Of a stretch of DNA of 48,626 nucleotides, positions 9,929-19,227 are shown piece by piece. Source of the DNA: Rickettsiales bacterium (GTDB lineage Bacteria; Pseudomonadota; Alphaproteobacteria; Methylaequorales; Methylaequoraceae). The number at the start of each line of letters is the position of its first letter. The first letter of the stretch is position 1. The position numbers were made by a program, and so were the translations under genes. The stretch lies in contig JAOOJU010000003.1 of the NCBI GenBank assembly GCA_028407765.1, positions 1-48,626 of the forward strand, in the 5' to 3' direction. Below the pieces are notes generated by a model that did no database searches, was not told the DNA's origin, and saw only the letters and a list, made by a program, of their open reading frames with translations.

Positions 9929-11200
9929 ATGATAAGAATTTTTAAGACTTTTGTTCTAATACTACTTTTTATCATTCCTATTGTATGGCTTTCTAATTAT
10001 CCGGGAGAAGTGAAAATTCTTTGGGGGGATTATTTTATAGAAACCAGTTTCACTTTATATATTTCAATTCTTATATTTATGTCATTTTTATTGAGTTTTA
10101 TATATTTACTATTTAAAAAAATTATTAGTTTTCCAGAAAATTATAAACTTAAAAAAAATACTCAAAGATTAGAAATTATTAAAAATTCATTAAATGAGAT
10201 TACTAAATCTATAAATTCTGGAAATAAAAAGAAAATTGATTTAAATGCAAGAAGAATTAAGAAGCAAATAGGCAGCAATTTTTTTTCAACTTATATTTTA
10301 TCACAGAATGCAATATTAAATAGTGACTTTGTAAAAGCAAAGAAATACATGAAGTTATTATTAAACGAAGAAGAAGGAAAATTCATAGGCTTAAAGGGTC
10401 TTTCATTAATTGCATTGAAAGAGAACTCTTTGAAAGAGGCACAATATTATTTGGAAGAAAGTCTTAAAATTGAACCTGATAATTTATGGTCTTTAGATAA
10501 ACTTTCTAATCTTTTAGCACAATCTGAAAAATGGGAGAAAGCTGCAAAATTATTAGAAAGTGTAAAGAGCAATAATAATGAAAAGGTCATTGAAAATAGA
10601 GCAAATTTTCTAATGCAATCTGGTGCTTCTCCTTTAGAAGTATGGAAACTTTCCAAAAATATTATACCGATTGTCATTAAAATTATCAGACATTATATAA
10701 ATGAGGATAAAGAAAAAAAAGCATATGAGGTCTTGGAACAAACATGGGAAAAATTACAATATGTCGGTTTGGTCAAAGAATTTATTTATACCAAGAAGCC
10801 AAATACTAAAATCTCTTTAAGAAGGTTTAAATTAGTTCTAAAAGCATTAAAGCCAAGTTTAGAATCAAATGAAACTAAACTAGGTTTAGCCATTGCAGCA
10901 TTCCATGCGTCATTGTGGGGAGAAGCAAAAAAATATTTAGAGAAAATTAAACAAGAAGATTGGGATAGTAGGATAATTGATTTATGGAAAAAGCTGGAAA
11001 ATAGTAGTGACAGGCTAGAAATACCTGATATGCCAGAAATAATAAAAACTGAACCGCAATGGATTTGTAAAAACTGCGATAAACTTACTGAATCTTGGTG
11101 TATAAAGTGTAAAAATTGTGGTGAAATAGGCCAAGTAATCTGGTCAAGAAGTAAATTGGAAAAGACAAAGAAAAAATTTCTTGAAAACTTATTTGATTAA
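9929..11200 (+). CDS. hemY: HemY-like TPR membrane protein with C-terminal zinc-ribbon-like motif
   Basis: Two N-terminal TM helices, TPR region (EAQYYLEESLKIEPDNLWSLDKLSNLLAQ), C-terminal WICKNCDKL..SWCIKCKNCGEI; hemCD-mitofilin-hemY synteny. Confidence 0.85.
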   Translation: MIRIFKTFVLILLFIIPIVWLSNYPGEVKILWGDYFIETSFTLYISILIFMSFLLSFIYLLFKKIISFPENYKLKKNTQRLEIIKNSLNEITKSINSGNKKKIDLNARRIKKQIGSNFFSTYILSQNAILNSDFVKAKKYMKLLLNEEEGKFIGLKGLSLIALKENSLKEAQYYLEESLKIEPDNLWSLDKLSNLLAQSEKWEKAAKLLESVKSNNNEKVIENRANFLMQSGASPLEVWKLSKNIIPIVIKIIRHYINEDKEKKAYEVLEQTWEKLQYVGLVKEFIYTKKPNTKISLRRFKLVLKALKPSLESNETKLGLAIAAFHASLWGEAKKYLEKIKQEDWDSRIIDLWKKLENSSDRLEIPDMPEIIKTEPQWICKNCDKLTESWCIKCKNCGEIGQVIWSRSKLEKTKKKFLENLFD

Positions 11201-11787
11201 TCACAAACTTTCCAAAGGTGGAGTGCAAGAATAGATAAATAAGGTGAAAATATTTTTTTATAATTAATAGAAACTTTCTCCTTTTCATTAATTATTTTAA
11301 TCATCTTTTTAATTACAAAGTCTTTTTCTGGCCAAATATTATAATTTGTTAAATAGAATATTTCTATCATGTCTAAAGTCCATGCTCCAATTCCTCGATA
11401 TGAAAGTAGTTTTTTTTTTAGATTTTGACTATTTAGAGTTGACATTTTAACTTCATTTATTTTTTTTTGAGAAATGGCTAAGTCAAATTCCTTTATATAG
11501 CTTAATTTCTGTCTGGAGATACCAATATCACTTAATTTATTTTTTTTTAATAATTCACTTAGACTTAGATTTTCTAATTTACCTATTTTTATAACATTTT
11601 TCCAAATACTAATTGCTGCTTTATTTGAGATTTGCTGGGATATTATTGTTTTACAAACAAATGAAAGTAAGTCTAAATTAGTTTTTTTCTGAATAATTAT
11701 TCCATTTACGATAATTAAATCTTTTAAGAACGGAAAAGGACTAGCTTTTTTTATCAATAGAGAATGTATTTTTTTAAAATCTTTCAA
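11197..11787 (-). CDS. HhH-GPD DNA glycosylase, AlkA-like DNA-3-methyladenine glycosylase
   Basis: VCKTIISQQISNKAAISIW and HhH-GPD motif LLSYRGIGAWTLDMIEIFYL...WPEKDFVIKK. Confidence 0.87.
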   Translation of the reverse strand: MKDFKKIHSLLIKKASPFPFLKDLIIVNGIIIQKKTNLDLLSFVCKTIISQQISNKAAISIWKNVIKIGKLENLSLSELLKKNKLSDIGISRQKLSYIKEFDLAISQKKINEVKMSTLNSQNLKKKLLSYRGIGAWTLDMIEIFYLTNYNIWPEKDFVIKKMIKIINEKEKVSINYKKIFSPYLSILALHLWKVCD

Positions 11788-11793
11788 CTTACC

Positions 11794-12102
11794 CTATAAT
11801 TTCATTATATCACTTGGATCTGACTGTTTCTTTTTATTCTTCTTTCCTTTTTTAATAAGATAAAGATTTCTTGCATAGATAAGGAAACCACATGATTGAC
11901 CTACAATAAAAACAGGATCCTCTTTATGAATGGCATAACTTAAAAGAACAAAACTTCCTAATATACTAATCCACCAGAATATATTAGGTATTATGCTCTT
12001 GGATGCCCTTTCACTGACTATCCATTGAATTAGAAAACGCGAGGCAAAGATAGTTTGACCAATGAAACCAATTATAATCCACATTTGACTAGTGAAAACC
12101 AT
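11794..12102 (-). CDS. Lipid-A-disaccharide synthase N-terminal (LAB_N) domain small membrane protein
   Basis: WIIIGFIGQTIFASRFLIQWIVSERASKSIIPNIFWWISILGSFVLLSYAIHKEDPVFIVGQ, typical LAB_N domain. Confidence 0.88.
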   Translation of the reverse strand: MVFTSQMWIIIGFIGQTIFASRFLIQWIVSERASKSIIPNIFWWISILGSFVLLSYAIHKEDPVFIVGQSCGFLIYARNLYLIKKGKKNKKKQSDPSDIMKL

Positions 12103-12105
12103 ATA

Positions 12106-12801
12106 TTACTCCTTTTTTTTATTAATTAGTAAACGTACTTTTATTAAATCAGTAATACCAACCCAAAAACGATTATTAAAATTATATTTAGAAACCCCTA
12201 CCAACCTGGGTCTATCAGAAACTGGAATATTAATAATTCTTGATTTTTTCATTTTAAAAAGAGCAGGAAGAAATCTGTGCATATTATCGATGTAAGGAAG
12301 TTCTAAAAATTTTTTCTTCCTAAATACTTTTAATGCACATGCTGTATCAAAGCAGTCATCGTTTAATATATGTTTCCTGACTTTATTCGCAATTTTTGAG
12401 GAAATTCTTTTGATCAAAGTATCCTTTCTATTTACTCGATGTCCACATATCAATATGCATTCTTGATTATTTTTATGCCAGCATTCTAATAGTTTTCTTA
12501 TTTCTGAGGGAGGATTTTGACCGTCTCCGTCCATTACAGCTATAACATCATTTTTTGAATATTTTACACCTGTCTGCATTGCTCTGCATTTTCCTAGATT
12601 TTCCTTGTGATTTATAACTTTAACATTCTTGTTAACGATTTTTTCTTTGAAAGTATCCCTAAATTCATCTGTGCTTCCGTCATTGACTATAATAACCTCT
12701 GGTTTTTCTATTTCAAACTCGGATATAATTTCATCAATTAATGAGAAAATTGCTTCAACTTCATTGTAAATAGGGATAATTATAGTAAATTTTAAATTCA
12801 T
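12106..12801 (-). CDS. Glycosyltransferase family 2 (dolichol-phosphate mannosyltransferase-like)
   Basis: FTIIIPIYNEVEAIFSLIDEI, EVIIVNDGSTDEF, VIAVMDGDGQNPPSEI. Confidence 0.92.
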   Translation of the reverse strand: MNLKFTIIIPIYNEVEAIFSLIDEIISEFEIEKPEVIIVNDGSTDEFRDTFKEKIVNKNVKVINHKENLGKCRAMQTGVKYSKNDVIAVMDGDGQNPPSEIRKLLECWHKNNQECILICGHRVNRKDTLIKRISSKIANKVRKHILNDDCFDTACALKVFRKKKFLELPYIDNMHRFLPALFKMKKSRIINIPVSDRPRLVGVSKYNFNNRFWVGITDLIKVRLLINKKKE

Positions 12802-12842
12802 AGGATGCTATATATACCTAAATAATAAAGAAGGTTCAAATT

Positions 12843-14492
12843 GTGAGTAGAATTAAATCCCAAAATAAAAAAATATATTTTTTTATTTTCTTCGCATTAA
12901 TTATTTTTTTGCAGGGTATTTTTTTAATTCCTCCATTGGATAGAGATGAATCAAGATTCGCCTCAGCATCAAAGAATATGATTGAAACTAATGACTATAT
13001 TGATATTAGATTGGAAAACGAATCAAGATATAAAAAGCCAGTGGGAATTTATTGGGCTCAGTCACTCACCACAATTTTACTAGGAAAACCACCATATGAT
13101 AAAATATGGACTTATAGAATACCTTCTTTATTTGGGATTTTATTAAGTATAATCTTAATTTTTTTATCTATTAAGAAAATTTTCAATCAGGACATTGCGC
13201 TTCTAACTTCTTTCTTTCTCTCAACGTCCTTACTTTTAATAAGTGAAATTAATCAAGCAAAATCAGATGGATTATTATTCTTATTTATAAATATATGTAA
13301 TCTGATAATTTTAAAAAATATCTCAAGATATGAAAATAATAAATTTTATGATCAGTCTAATTTAGATAATCTTATTTTTTGGTGTTCACTTGGGCTTGGC
13401 ACTCTCATTAAGGGTCCAATAATCATAATATTTGTCGGTGTTCCCTTACTCTCGTTTTGTCTAATTAAAAAAGACTTTTATTTTGTCAAATCACTTCATT
13501 CATTTTCTGGCTATTTAGTATATTCTTTAATTGTTTTTCCATGGTTTATATTAATCACTATCAAATCTGGAAGTTCTTTTTGGCATGAATCGGTGATTAA
13601 TGATCTCCTAAATAAGGTAAAATCAGGACAGGAGTCTCATGGTTTTTTCCCAGGTTATTATACTCTACTTTTATTTTTATTTTTTTGGCCTGGATGTACT
13701 TTCTTAACAACTACAATTAAATCAATTTTTTTAAATTTTAGTAATGACTATAAAGGAAATTTGAAGCTTTTATATTTAATATGTTCTTTTTTACCATGTT
13801 TTTTGCTATATGAATTAATTCCAACGAAGTTGCCGCACTATGTTTTACCCGCATATCCAGCTTTAAGCATTTTAACTAGTATTTTTATTATTGACGCTAT
13901 TAGAGAAAATAAGGACTTTCTTTATTCGAAAGTTAACACTTTTTGTTTATTGTTATACCCAATAGCTTTTATATCTTTACTATTAATTGCGATTATCCAA
14001 TATTCAAAATTTGAATTTTCAACAATGATTATTTCCTTATACCTAATGGCAATTACTTTGTTTATTGCATATCAGTTTTTCTTGAAAAAAAATATTAAGA
14101 AATTCTTTATTTCGTGCTTTGTTTTTCAGATTTCAGTATATCTCTGCCTTGTTCATTATATGACACCTAAACTTGAAACATTTTGGATTGCAAAAAAAAT
14201 AAATAATATTATCGAAATAAACTCCGAAGAACTTGAAAATATTTATCATTATGGTTTTAATGAACCTAGTCTTGTTTTTATGATAGGACATAAATCCCAG
14301 AGGCTAATACCAGAGGTTATGTTAAAAAAAATAAGGAATTTTGAGGAGGGTTTGTTTGTTTTAACTGAGAAAGAGGCGAGTATTTTTGACGATCTTTTGC
14401 AGAATGATCAGCAACTTAAATTATTAAATTCATTTGAGGGGTTTAACTACTCTAAAGGAAAGAAAATAAAATTTTATATTTTTAAGAATTAA
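12843..14492 (+). CDS. ArnT/GT39-like polyprenyl-phosphate glycosyltransferase (GTG start)
   Basis: LIPPLDRDESRFASASKNMIETNDYIDIRLENESRYKKPVGIYWAQS, multi-TM, PTKLPHYVLPAYPALSIL; ArnT family hallmarks. Confidence 0.9.
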   Translation: MSRIKSQNKKIYFFIFFALIIFLQGIFLIPPLDRDESRFASASKNMIETNDYIDIRLENESRYKKPVGIYWAQSLTTILLGKPPYDKIWTYRIPSLFGILLSIILIFLSIKKIFNQDIALLTSFFLSTSLLLISEINQAKSDGLLFLFINICNLIILKNISRYENNKFYDQSNLDNLIFWCSLGLGTLIKGPIIIIFVGVPLLSFCLIKKDFYFVKSLHSFSGYLVYSLIVFPWFILITIKSGSSFWHESVINDLLNKVKSGQESHGFFPGYYTLLLFLFFWPGCTFLTTTIKSIFLNFSNDYKGNLKLLYLICSFLPCFLLYELIPTKLPHYVLPAYPALSILTSIFIIDAIRENKDFLYSKVNTFCLLLYPIAFISLLLIAIIQYSKFEFSTMIISLYLMAITLFIAYQFFLKKNIKKFFISCFVFQISVYLCLVHYMTPKLETFWIAKKINNIIEINSEELENIYHYGFNEPSLVFMIGHKSQRLIPEVMLKKIRNFEEGLFVLTEKEASIFDDLLQNDQQLKLLNSFEGFNYSKGKKIKFYIFKN

Positions 14493-15271
14493 TGAAACAT
14501 TTAGAACAAAAATTTGAATTACTATTATCTGTTAAATTATTCATTTTGATTGTTATTTTCACGTTATTATTTTTCCATTTTATTGATTTACCGCTTTATG
14601 AATACTCAAGATCTTTAAATGAAGTATTTTTTTTTTTTTTTCAGGAAATTATTGACCCTTTTTCAGATATCGTTGATCCAGGCAATGTAATAGTAATTTG
14701 TATTTTTTTATGGTTGATGATAAATCAAACTAGAAAAATTTTAAATGAGCCAAAAAAAATTAGAATCCTAACGGAGAAACTTGGTTTTAAAAAAGAGTGT
14801 ATTGTTGAGTCAATGAGATATTATTTATTGATAATTAAACATATAATTTCATCGATTCTGATAACTGGAACTATCCTTCATATTTTGAAGTATATATTGG
14901 GCGTGGCAAGGCCTAAGTATTTCTTTTTAAAAGGATACGAAAGACAAGATTTCTTTAATTTTGAGCATAAAGTTAATTCATTGCCGTCGGGTCATACTCA
15001 AGCTGCATTTACAATAGCTATACTTTTTATATTATATTTTAACAGGTATAACTTAATTATTTTGACCATTGCTTGTTTATTGGGTTTGGCAAGAATTTTT
15101 ATGAGTGCACATTTTCCAAGTGATATAATTCTAGGAGCATACATTGGATCTTTTTTTCCAATTATTATATACAAACTTTATTTCCTTGATAAATTTAAAG
15201 ATTTAGATGGTGAAAAAATTTTTGATTTTAGGAATTTTTTAAAAATGTTATATTTAAAGATTTTAGTATGA
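14492..15271 (+). CDS. PAP2 superfamily membrane phosphatase
   Basis: KYILGVARPKYF, LPSGHTQAAF, ARIFMSAHFPSDIILGAYIG: PAP2 motifs I-III. Confidence 0.92.
   Translation: MKHLEQKFELLLSVKLFILIVIFTLLFFHFIDLPLYEYSRSLNEVFFFFFQEIIDPFSDIVDPGNVIVICIFLWLMINQTRKILNEPKKIRILTEKLGFKKECIVESMRYYLLIIKHIISSILITGTILHILKYILGVARPKYFFLKGYERQDFFNFEHKVNSLPSGHTQAAFTIAILFILYFNRYNLIILTIACLLGLARIFMSAHFPSDIILGAYIGSFFPIIIYKLYFLDKFKDLDGEKIFDFRNFLKMLYLKILV
14627..14641 (+). repeat. Homopolymer T15 inside PAP2 coding sequence
   Basis: GAA GTA (T)15 CAG, encoding EV-FFFFF-Q; read directly from the sequence. Confidence 0.95.
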
Positions 15272-15600
15272 AAACGAAATATTTCTTTTGCCTTTTGTTT
15301 CTAAGTTTCTTTCCACTAAAAGACTCTCTATCGGCTAATTGGTGTAAAGCAATATACCCATTTAGTAAAGAAGCTTTTGATGGTGATTTTAATAAACAAT
15401 TATCACTATGTAAAAACAATGATAATTTATTTTTATCTATCCATTCAAGATATGATAATGCATTGCATTTACTTCACACAAGTATTGCTAGTTTTTGTGA
15501 CTTGTCAAAGCAAGTTATTAAATCAGAAGTGAAGAAGAATGATTCTTCTTTCTACTCTTCTGTATGTGTATTTAGAAGACATAAATTAAGAGAAGAGTAA
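15268..15600 (+). CDS. Small secreted protein of unknown function, predicted signal peptide
   Basis: 110 aa; MKTKYFFCLLFLSFFPLKDSLSA signal-like N-terminus, 4 Cys in the mature region; start overlaps the upstream PAP2 stop. Confidence 0.7.
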   Translation: MKTKYFFCLLFLSFFPLKDSLSANWCKAIYPFSKEAFDGDFNKQLSLCKNNDNLFLSIHSRYDNALHLLHTSIASFCDLSKQVIKSEVKKNDSSFYSSVCVFRRHKLREE

Positions 15601-15644
15601 ATTTATTAAAGCTAAACTATTTCATAATATGTCGTTTATGATTT

Positions 15645-15809
15645 ATGCTTAGTTTAATATCGAATATAAGACTCAATAGAATCAAAGAAGATAGACTTGT
15701 TGGATTTAAAAAAGAAATTAATAATTATACAACTTCAGAATTAGTCGGGCAAACTGACGATGGTTTGAACAATTTTACTTCAGAGGTTTGGTTAGCCCTA
15801 TATAGATAA
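15645..15809 (+). CDS. Putative small ORF (54 aa), unknown
   Basis: MLSLISNIRLNRIKEDRLVGFKKEINNYTTSELVGQTDDGLNNFTSEVWLALYR; ends immediately before a strong terminator hairpin; no clear Shine-Dalgarno. Confidence 0.45.
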   Translation: MLSLISNIRLNRIKEDRLVGFKKEINNYTTSELVGQTDDGLNNFTSEVWLALYR

Positions 15810-15810
15810 C

Positions 15811-15841
15811 AATAAAACCCTGTTTAAATCAGGGTTTTATT
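15811..15841. terminator. Intrinsic (potentially bidirectional) terminator hairpin
   Basis: aataaaaccctg-tttaaat-cagggttttatt: 12-bp perfect inverted repeat with 7-nt loop, A/T-rich flanks on both sides. Confidence 0.85.
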
Positions 15842-15849
15842 GGAGGAAA

Positions 15850-15924
15850 TTAAAATAGACTAGAGATTAATAAGAAAAAGAATATTGAACTAAGGCTAAT
15901 TGCACAAATTCTAGTTAAATACAT
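15850..15924 (-). CDS. Putative 24-aa single-TM microprotein
   Basis: Minus strand: ATTGGAGATTAGT-ATG; MYLTRICAISLSSIFFFLLISSLF, Shine-Dalgarno-like GGAG 6 nt before ATG; hydrophobic. Confidence 0.35.
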   Translation of the reverse strand: MYLTRICAISLSSIFFFLLISSLF

Positions 15925-16031
15925 ACTAATCTCCAATTATACAATATATAGATTATAAATATTCAAGTCAATCAATATATAGTTTTTTTTTTCTTTAATT
16001 TACAAATAATTTTCCTATTATCATATGGATT

Positions 16032-17306
16032 ATGAAAAAAAAAATGAAAATTGCCGTAGTTGGTAGTGGGATAAGCGGACTATCTTCTGCATGGTTGATA
16101 TCAAAAAAATATGACGTTTGTTTGTTTGAAAAGAATGATTATTTGGGTGGACATTCAAATACTCAAACAATAATAACTAATTGTGAAAAAAAAAAAATAA
16201 ATGTAGATACCGGTTTTATAGTTTTTAATGAACAAAATTACCCTAATCTTAAGGAGTTTTTTAAACTTTTAGAAGTTGATACATATGAGAGTAATATGTC
16301 TTTTTCAGTTTCTATGTTTAATAAAAAATTTGAATATGGAGGCGAAAATATAAACTCACTTTTTGCCCAAAGGAAGAATATTATTAGTTTAAACTTTTGG
16401 ATTATGATATTTGATCTGGTAAGGTTTTACAATAATGCATCTATCGATATGTTTAAGTTTCAAAACATATCTGTTGGAGAATATTTATCAAAAAAGAAAT
16501 ATAGTAAAACTTTTATTTATAAGCATTTATATCCAATGGCTGCAAGTATATGGTCATCAAATGTCAATGAAATTGAGAATTTTCCATTTCCATTTTTTAT
16601 AAGATTTTTCAAAAATCATGGTCTCTTAAGTTTAAGAGAAAGGCCTAAGTGGAGGACAGTAAAAAATGGTAGTAAGTCATATGTTAAAAAAATACTCGAA
16701 AAATCTAAAATTAAAATACATAAATCTGAAGCCGTGATAAATATTTCAAGAGCCAATAGAAGAGTTCATTTACAAACTAATAAAAATAAATACATTTTTG
16801 ATCATGTCGTACTAGCATCTCATCCAGATGAATCACTCAAACTGTTAAACGATCCGAGTAAAGATGAACAAACATCATTATCAAAAATAAAATACCAAAA
16901 AAATACTGTGTATTTACATAGTGATAATAAATTTATGCCAAAAAACAGAAAAGTCTGGTCAAGTTGGAATTATATTGATTTTAATGAAAAACCTAATCAA
17001 GATCTCTGTGTGACATATTGGATGAATAATTTACAAAACTTAAATACAGGGGATGAAATTTTTGTATCCCTTAATCTACCAGAATTACCGGATAAAAATA
17101 AGATCTTTAAAACAATTCATTACTCACATCCATTATATTTATGCGACACTATCTCTGGGCAAAAAGGACTATCAAAAATACAAGGCCATAATAATACTTG
17201 GTATTGTGGAGCATATTGTGGAATGGGTTTTCATGAAGATGGAATAAAATCTGGCTTGACTATTGCCGAAAAAATAACAGATACCAAACGACCATGGATA
17301 AAATAA
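16032..17306 (+). CDS. FAD-dependent amine oxidase-like protein (COG2907 type)
   Basis: KIAVVGSGISGLSSAWLISKKYDVCLFEKNDYLGGHSNT; VDTGFIVFNEQNYPNL; C-terminal WYCGAYCGMGFHEDGIKSGL. Confidence 0.92.
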   Translation: MKKKMKIAVVGSGISGLSSAWLISKKYDVCLFEKNDYLGGHSNTQTIITNCEKKKINVDTGFIVFNEQNYPNLKEFFKLLEVDTYESNMSFSVSMFNKKFEYGGENINSLFAQRKNIISLNFWIMIFDLVRFYNNASIDMFKFQNISVGEYLSKKKYSKTFIYKHLYPMAASIWSSNVNEIENFPFPFFIRFFKNHGLLSLRERPKWRTVKNGSKSYVKKILEKSKIKIHKSEAVINISRANRRVHLQTNKNKYIFDHVVLASHPDESLKLLNDPSKDEQTSLSKIKYQKNTVYLHSDNKFMPKNRKVWSSWNYIDFNEKPNQDLCVTYWMNNLQNLNTGDEIFVSLNLPELPDKNKIFKTIHYSHPLYLCDTISGQKGLSKIQGHNNTWYCGAYCGMGFHEDGIKSGLTIAEKITDTKRPWIK

Positions 17307-18049
17307 GTTTTGTTGAAGATAGTATTTATCGAGGTAAGGTTTTTCATAAACGCTTTATTCCTTTTGAGCATAGTTTTTCTTACAATCTATCCTATCTCTG
17401 GATAGACGTTCAAGTTAAGGAATATAGGTTTCTTAAATATAATAAAGTTTCTTTAATTAGTTTTTTTGATTGTGATCACGGTGAAGTTGGAAGAGATAAA
17501 GGAGAATCTCTGTTTTCGTATCTAAAGAAGGAATTGAGGAAAAAAAAAATTTATAATACTTTTTTCATTAAAGTCCTATGCTTACCACGAATTTTGAATT
17601 ACCAATTTAATCCGATTTCCGTTTTTGTATGTTTTTCCAAAAATAAACAACCTGTAGCAATAATTTACCAGGTATCTAATACCTTTGGAGAAAGGCATGC
17701 CTATATAAGAAAGTTACCCAGCAAAAATTTCAAGAGTTTAAAAAAATTCCATGTTTCGCCATTCTTCGGAGTAAGAGGTCACTATAAGATAAGTTTTGAG
17801 ATTTCAGAAGAAATGTTAAGATTAATGATTAATTACGGTATTAGAGAAAAAAAACTTCTTACTGCCAGTTTCAATGGAGAGGCCAAAACTATTAATGAAC
17901 TTAATTTATTAAAACTAATCTTTGTTAATTGCCTTCAAAATTTTAAAGTGACATTAGGAATTTATTATGAAGCATTGAAATTATGGTTCAAAGGTGCAAC
18001 TTATAATAAGAAACCAGGCAAACCAGAAAATTTTTCCACGAAAATATGA
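17294..18049 (+). CDS. DUF1365 family protein
   Basis: IYRGKVFHKRFIPFEHSFSYNLSYLWID, LPRILNYQFNPISVFVCF, FGERHAYI, KKFHVSPFFGVRGHYKISF; overlaps the upstream gene by 13 bp. Confidence 0.92.
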   Translation: MDKISFVEDSIYRGKVFHKRFIPFEHSFSYNLSYLWIDVQVKEYRFLKYNKVSLISFFDCDHGEVGRDKGESLFSYLKKELRKKKIYNTFFIKVLCLPRILNYQFNPISVFVCFSKNKQPVAIIYQVSNTFGERHAYIRKLPSKNFKSLKKFHVSPFFGVRGHYKISFEISEEMLRLMINYGIREKKLLTASFNGEAKTINELNLLKLIFVNCLQNFKVTLGIYYEALKLWFKGATYNKKPGKPENFSTKI

Positions 18050-19224
18050 CTAAAATTAATTCTTTAAACCTTTTTTTCTCTGTTTTATCGCAATCAAGTT
18101 ATGGTGAGATTTTTATACTGCATAATAAAAAATCCATATTCCATTTTAATGCAAAAGGTCGAGGACCGAGAGCAATTGTTAATATTAAAGATTTCAAATG
18201 TATAGAAAATTTTTTTCTGAAGGGAGATTTAGGTTGGGCAGAAAGTTATATCCAAGGTTTTTGGGAGACTACAAACCTATCTGATTTTTTAGAATGGGGA
18301 GCTAAAAATTTTCATAGTTTTTCAAACTTTATTAGGGGTAAGTGGTACATAATTTTATATTTACGTTTTAAGCATTATTTAAATATGAATTCTAAAAAGG
18401 GTTCACAAAAAAATATAAAATTTCATTATGACCTTGGAAACGATTTTTATAAAAGCTGGTTAGATGAATCAATGACATATTCCTCAGCTATTTTTGAGGA
18501 TAGTGATCAAAAGTTATTTGATGCACAAATAAATAAATTTAAAAATTTATCAAACCTCTGTGATATTAATGCAAACGATAAAGTATTGGAAATAGGTTGT
18601 GGTTGGGGTTCTTTTTCAATTTTTTTGGCAAAAACAATAAAAGCAGACGTAACAGCAATTACTATTTCAAAAAAGCAATACCAAGTAGTACAACAAAGAG
18701 TTTTTGAGGAAGAATTAAGTGATAAGGTGAATGTTAAACTTTTAGATTACAGAGATCTAAAAGGTACATTTGATAAAATCGTCTCCATAGAGATGTTTGA
18801 AGCGGTTGGGGAAAAATATTGGTCATTATATTTTGAAATTTTAAAAAATAATTTAAAAAAGAATGGAAAAATTGGAATTCAAACTATTACTATTAAAGAT
18901 GATTATTTTCAAACATATAAAAAATTTCCGGATTTTATTCAGACATATATATTTCCTGGAGGCATGCTACCTTCAATAAATTCATTAAGAAATACTTTAA
19001 ATAGAACAGGATTAAAATTGATTGATAAGAACCTTTTTGGTCAGCATTATGCGAAAACCTTATCTCATTGGAAGAAATCCTTTGAACATTCTTGGCATGA
19101 GATAAAAAAAAATGGATTTGATTCCGATTTTAAAAGATTATGGCAGTACTATTTAAGTTACTGTGAAGGCGGGTTTAGGTCAGGAAATATTAATGTTGGT
19201 CAATTTTTAATTGGAAAAGAATAA
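18046..19224 (+). CDS. Cyclopropane-fatty-acyl-phospholipid synthase family methyltransferase
   Basis: NIKFHYDLGNDFYKSWLDESMTYSSAIF, VLEIGCGWGSFSIFLA, VSIEMFEAVGEKYW; overlaps DUF1365 gene by 4 bp. Confidence 0.94.
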   Translation: MTKINSLNLFFSVLSQSSYGEIFILHNKKSIFHFNAKGRGPRAIVNIKDFKCIENFFLKGDLGWAESYIQGFWETTNLSDFLEWGAKNFHSFSNFIRGKWYIILYLRFKHYLNMNSKKGSQKNIKFHYDLGNDFYKSWLDESMTYSSAIFEDSDQKLFDAQINKFKNLSNLCDINANDKVLEIGCGWGSFSIFLAKTIKADVTAITISKKQYQVVQQRVFEEELSDKVNVKLLDYRDLKGTFDKIVSIEMFEAVGEKYWSLYFEILKNNLKKNGKIGIQTITIKDDYFQTYKKFPDFIQTYIFPGGMLPSINSLRNTLNRTGLKLIDKNLFGQHYAKTLSHWKKSFEHSWHEIKKNGFDSDFKRLWQYYLSYCEGGFRSGNINVGQFLIGKE

Positions 19225-19227
19225 TCT

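Noticed and set aside
15960-16031. ECF-sigma/ChrR-type promoter upstream of the lipid cluster
   Set aside because: No convincing TGATCC-N-TAAGA-like pair visible by eye; would need a motif scan.
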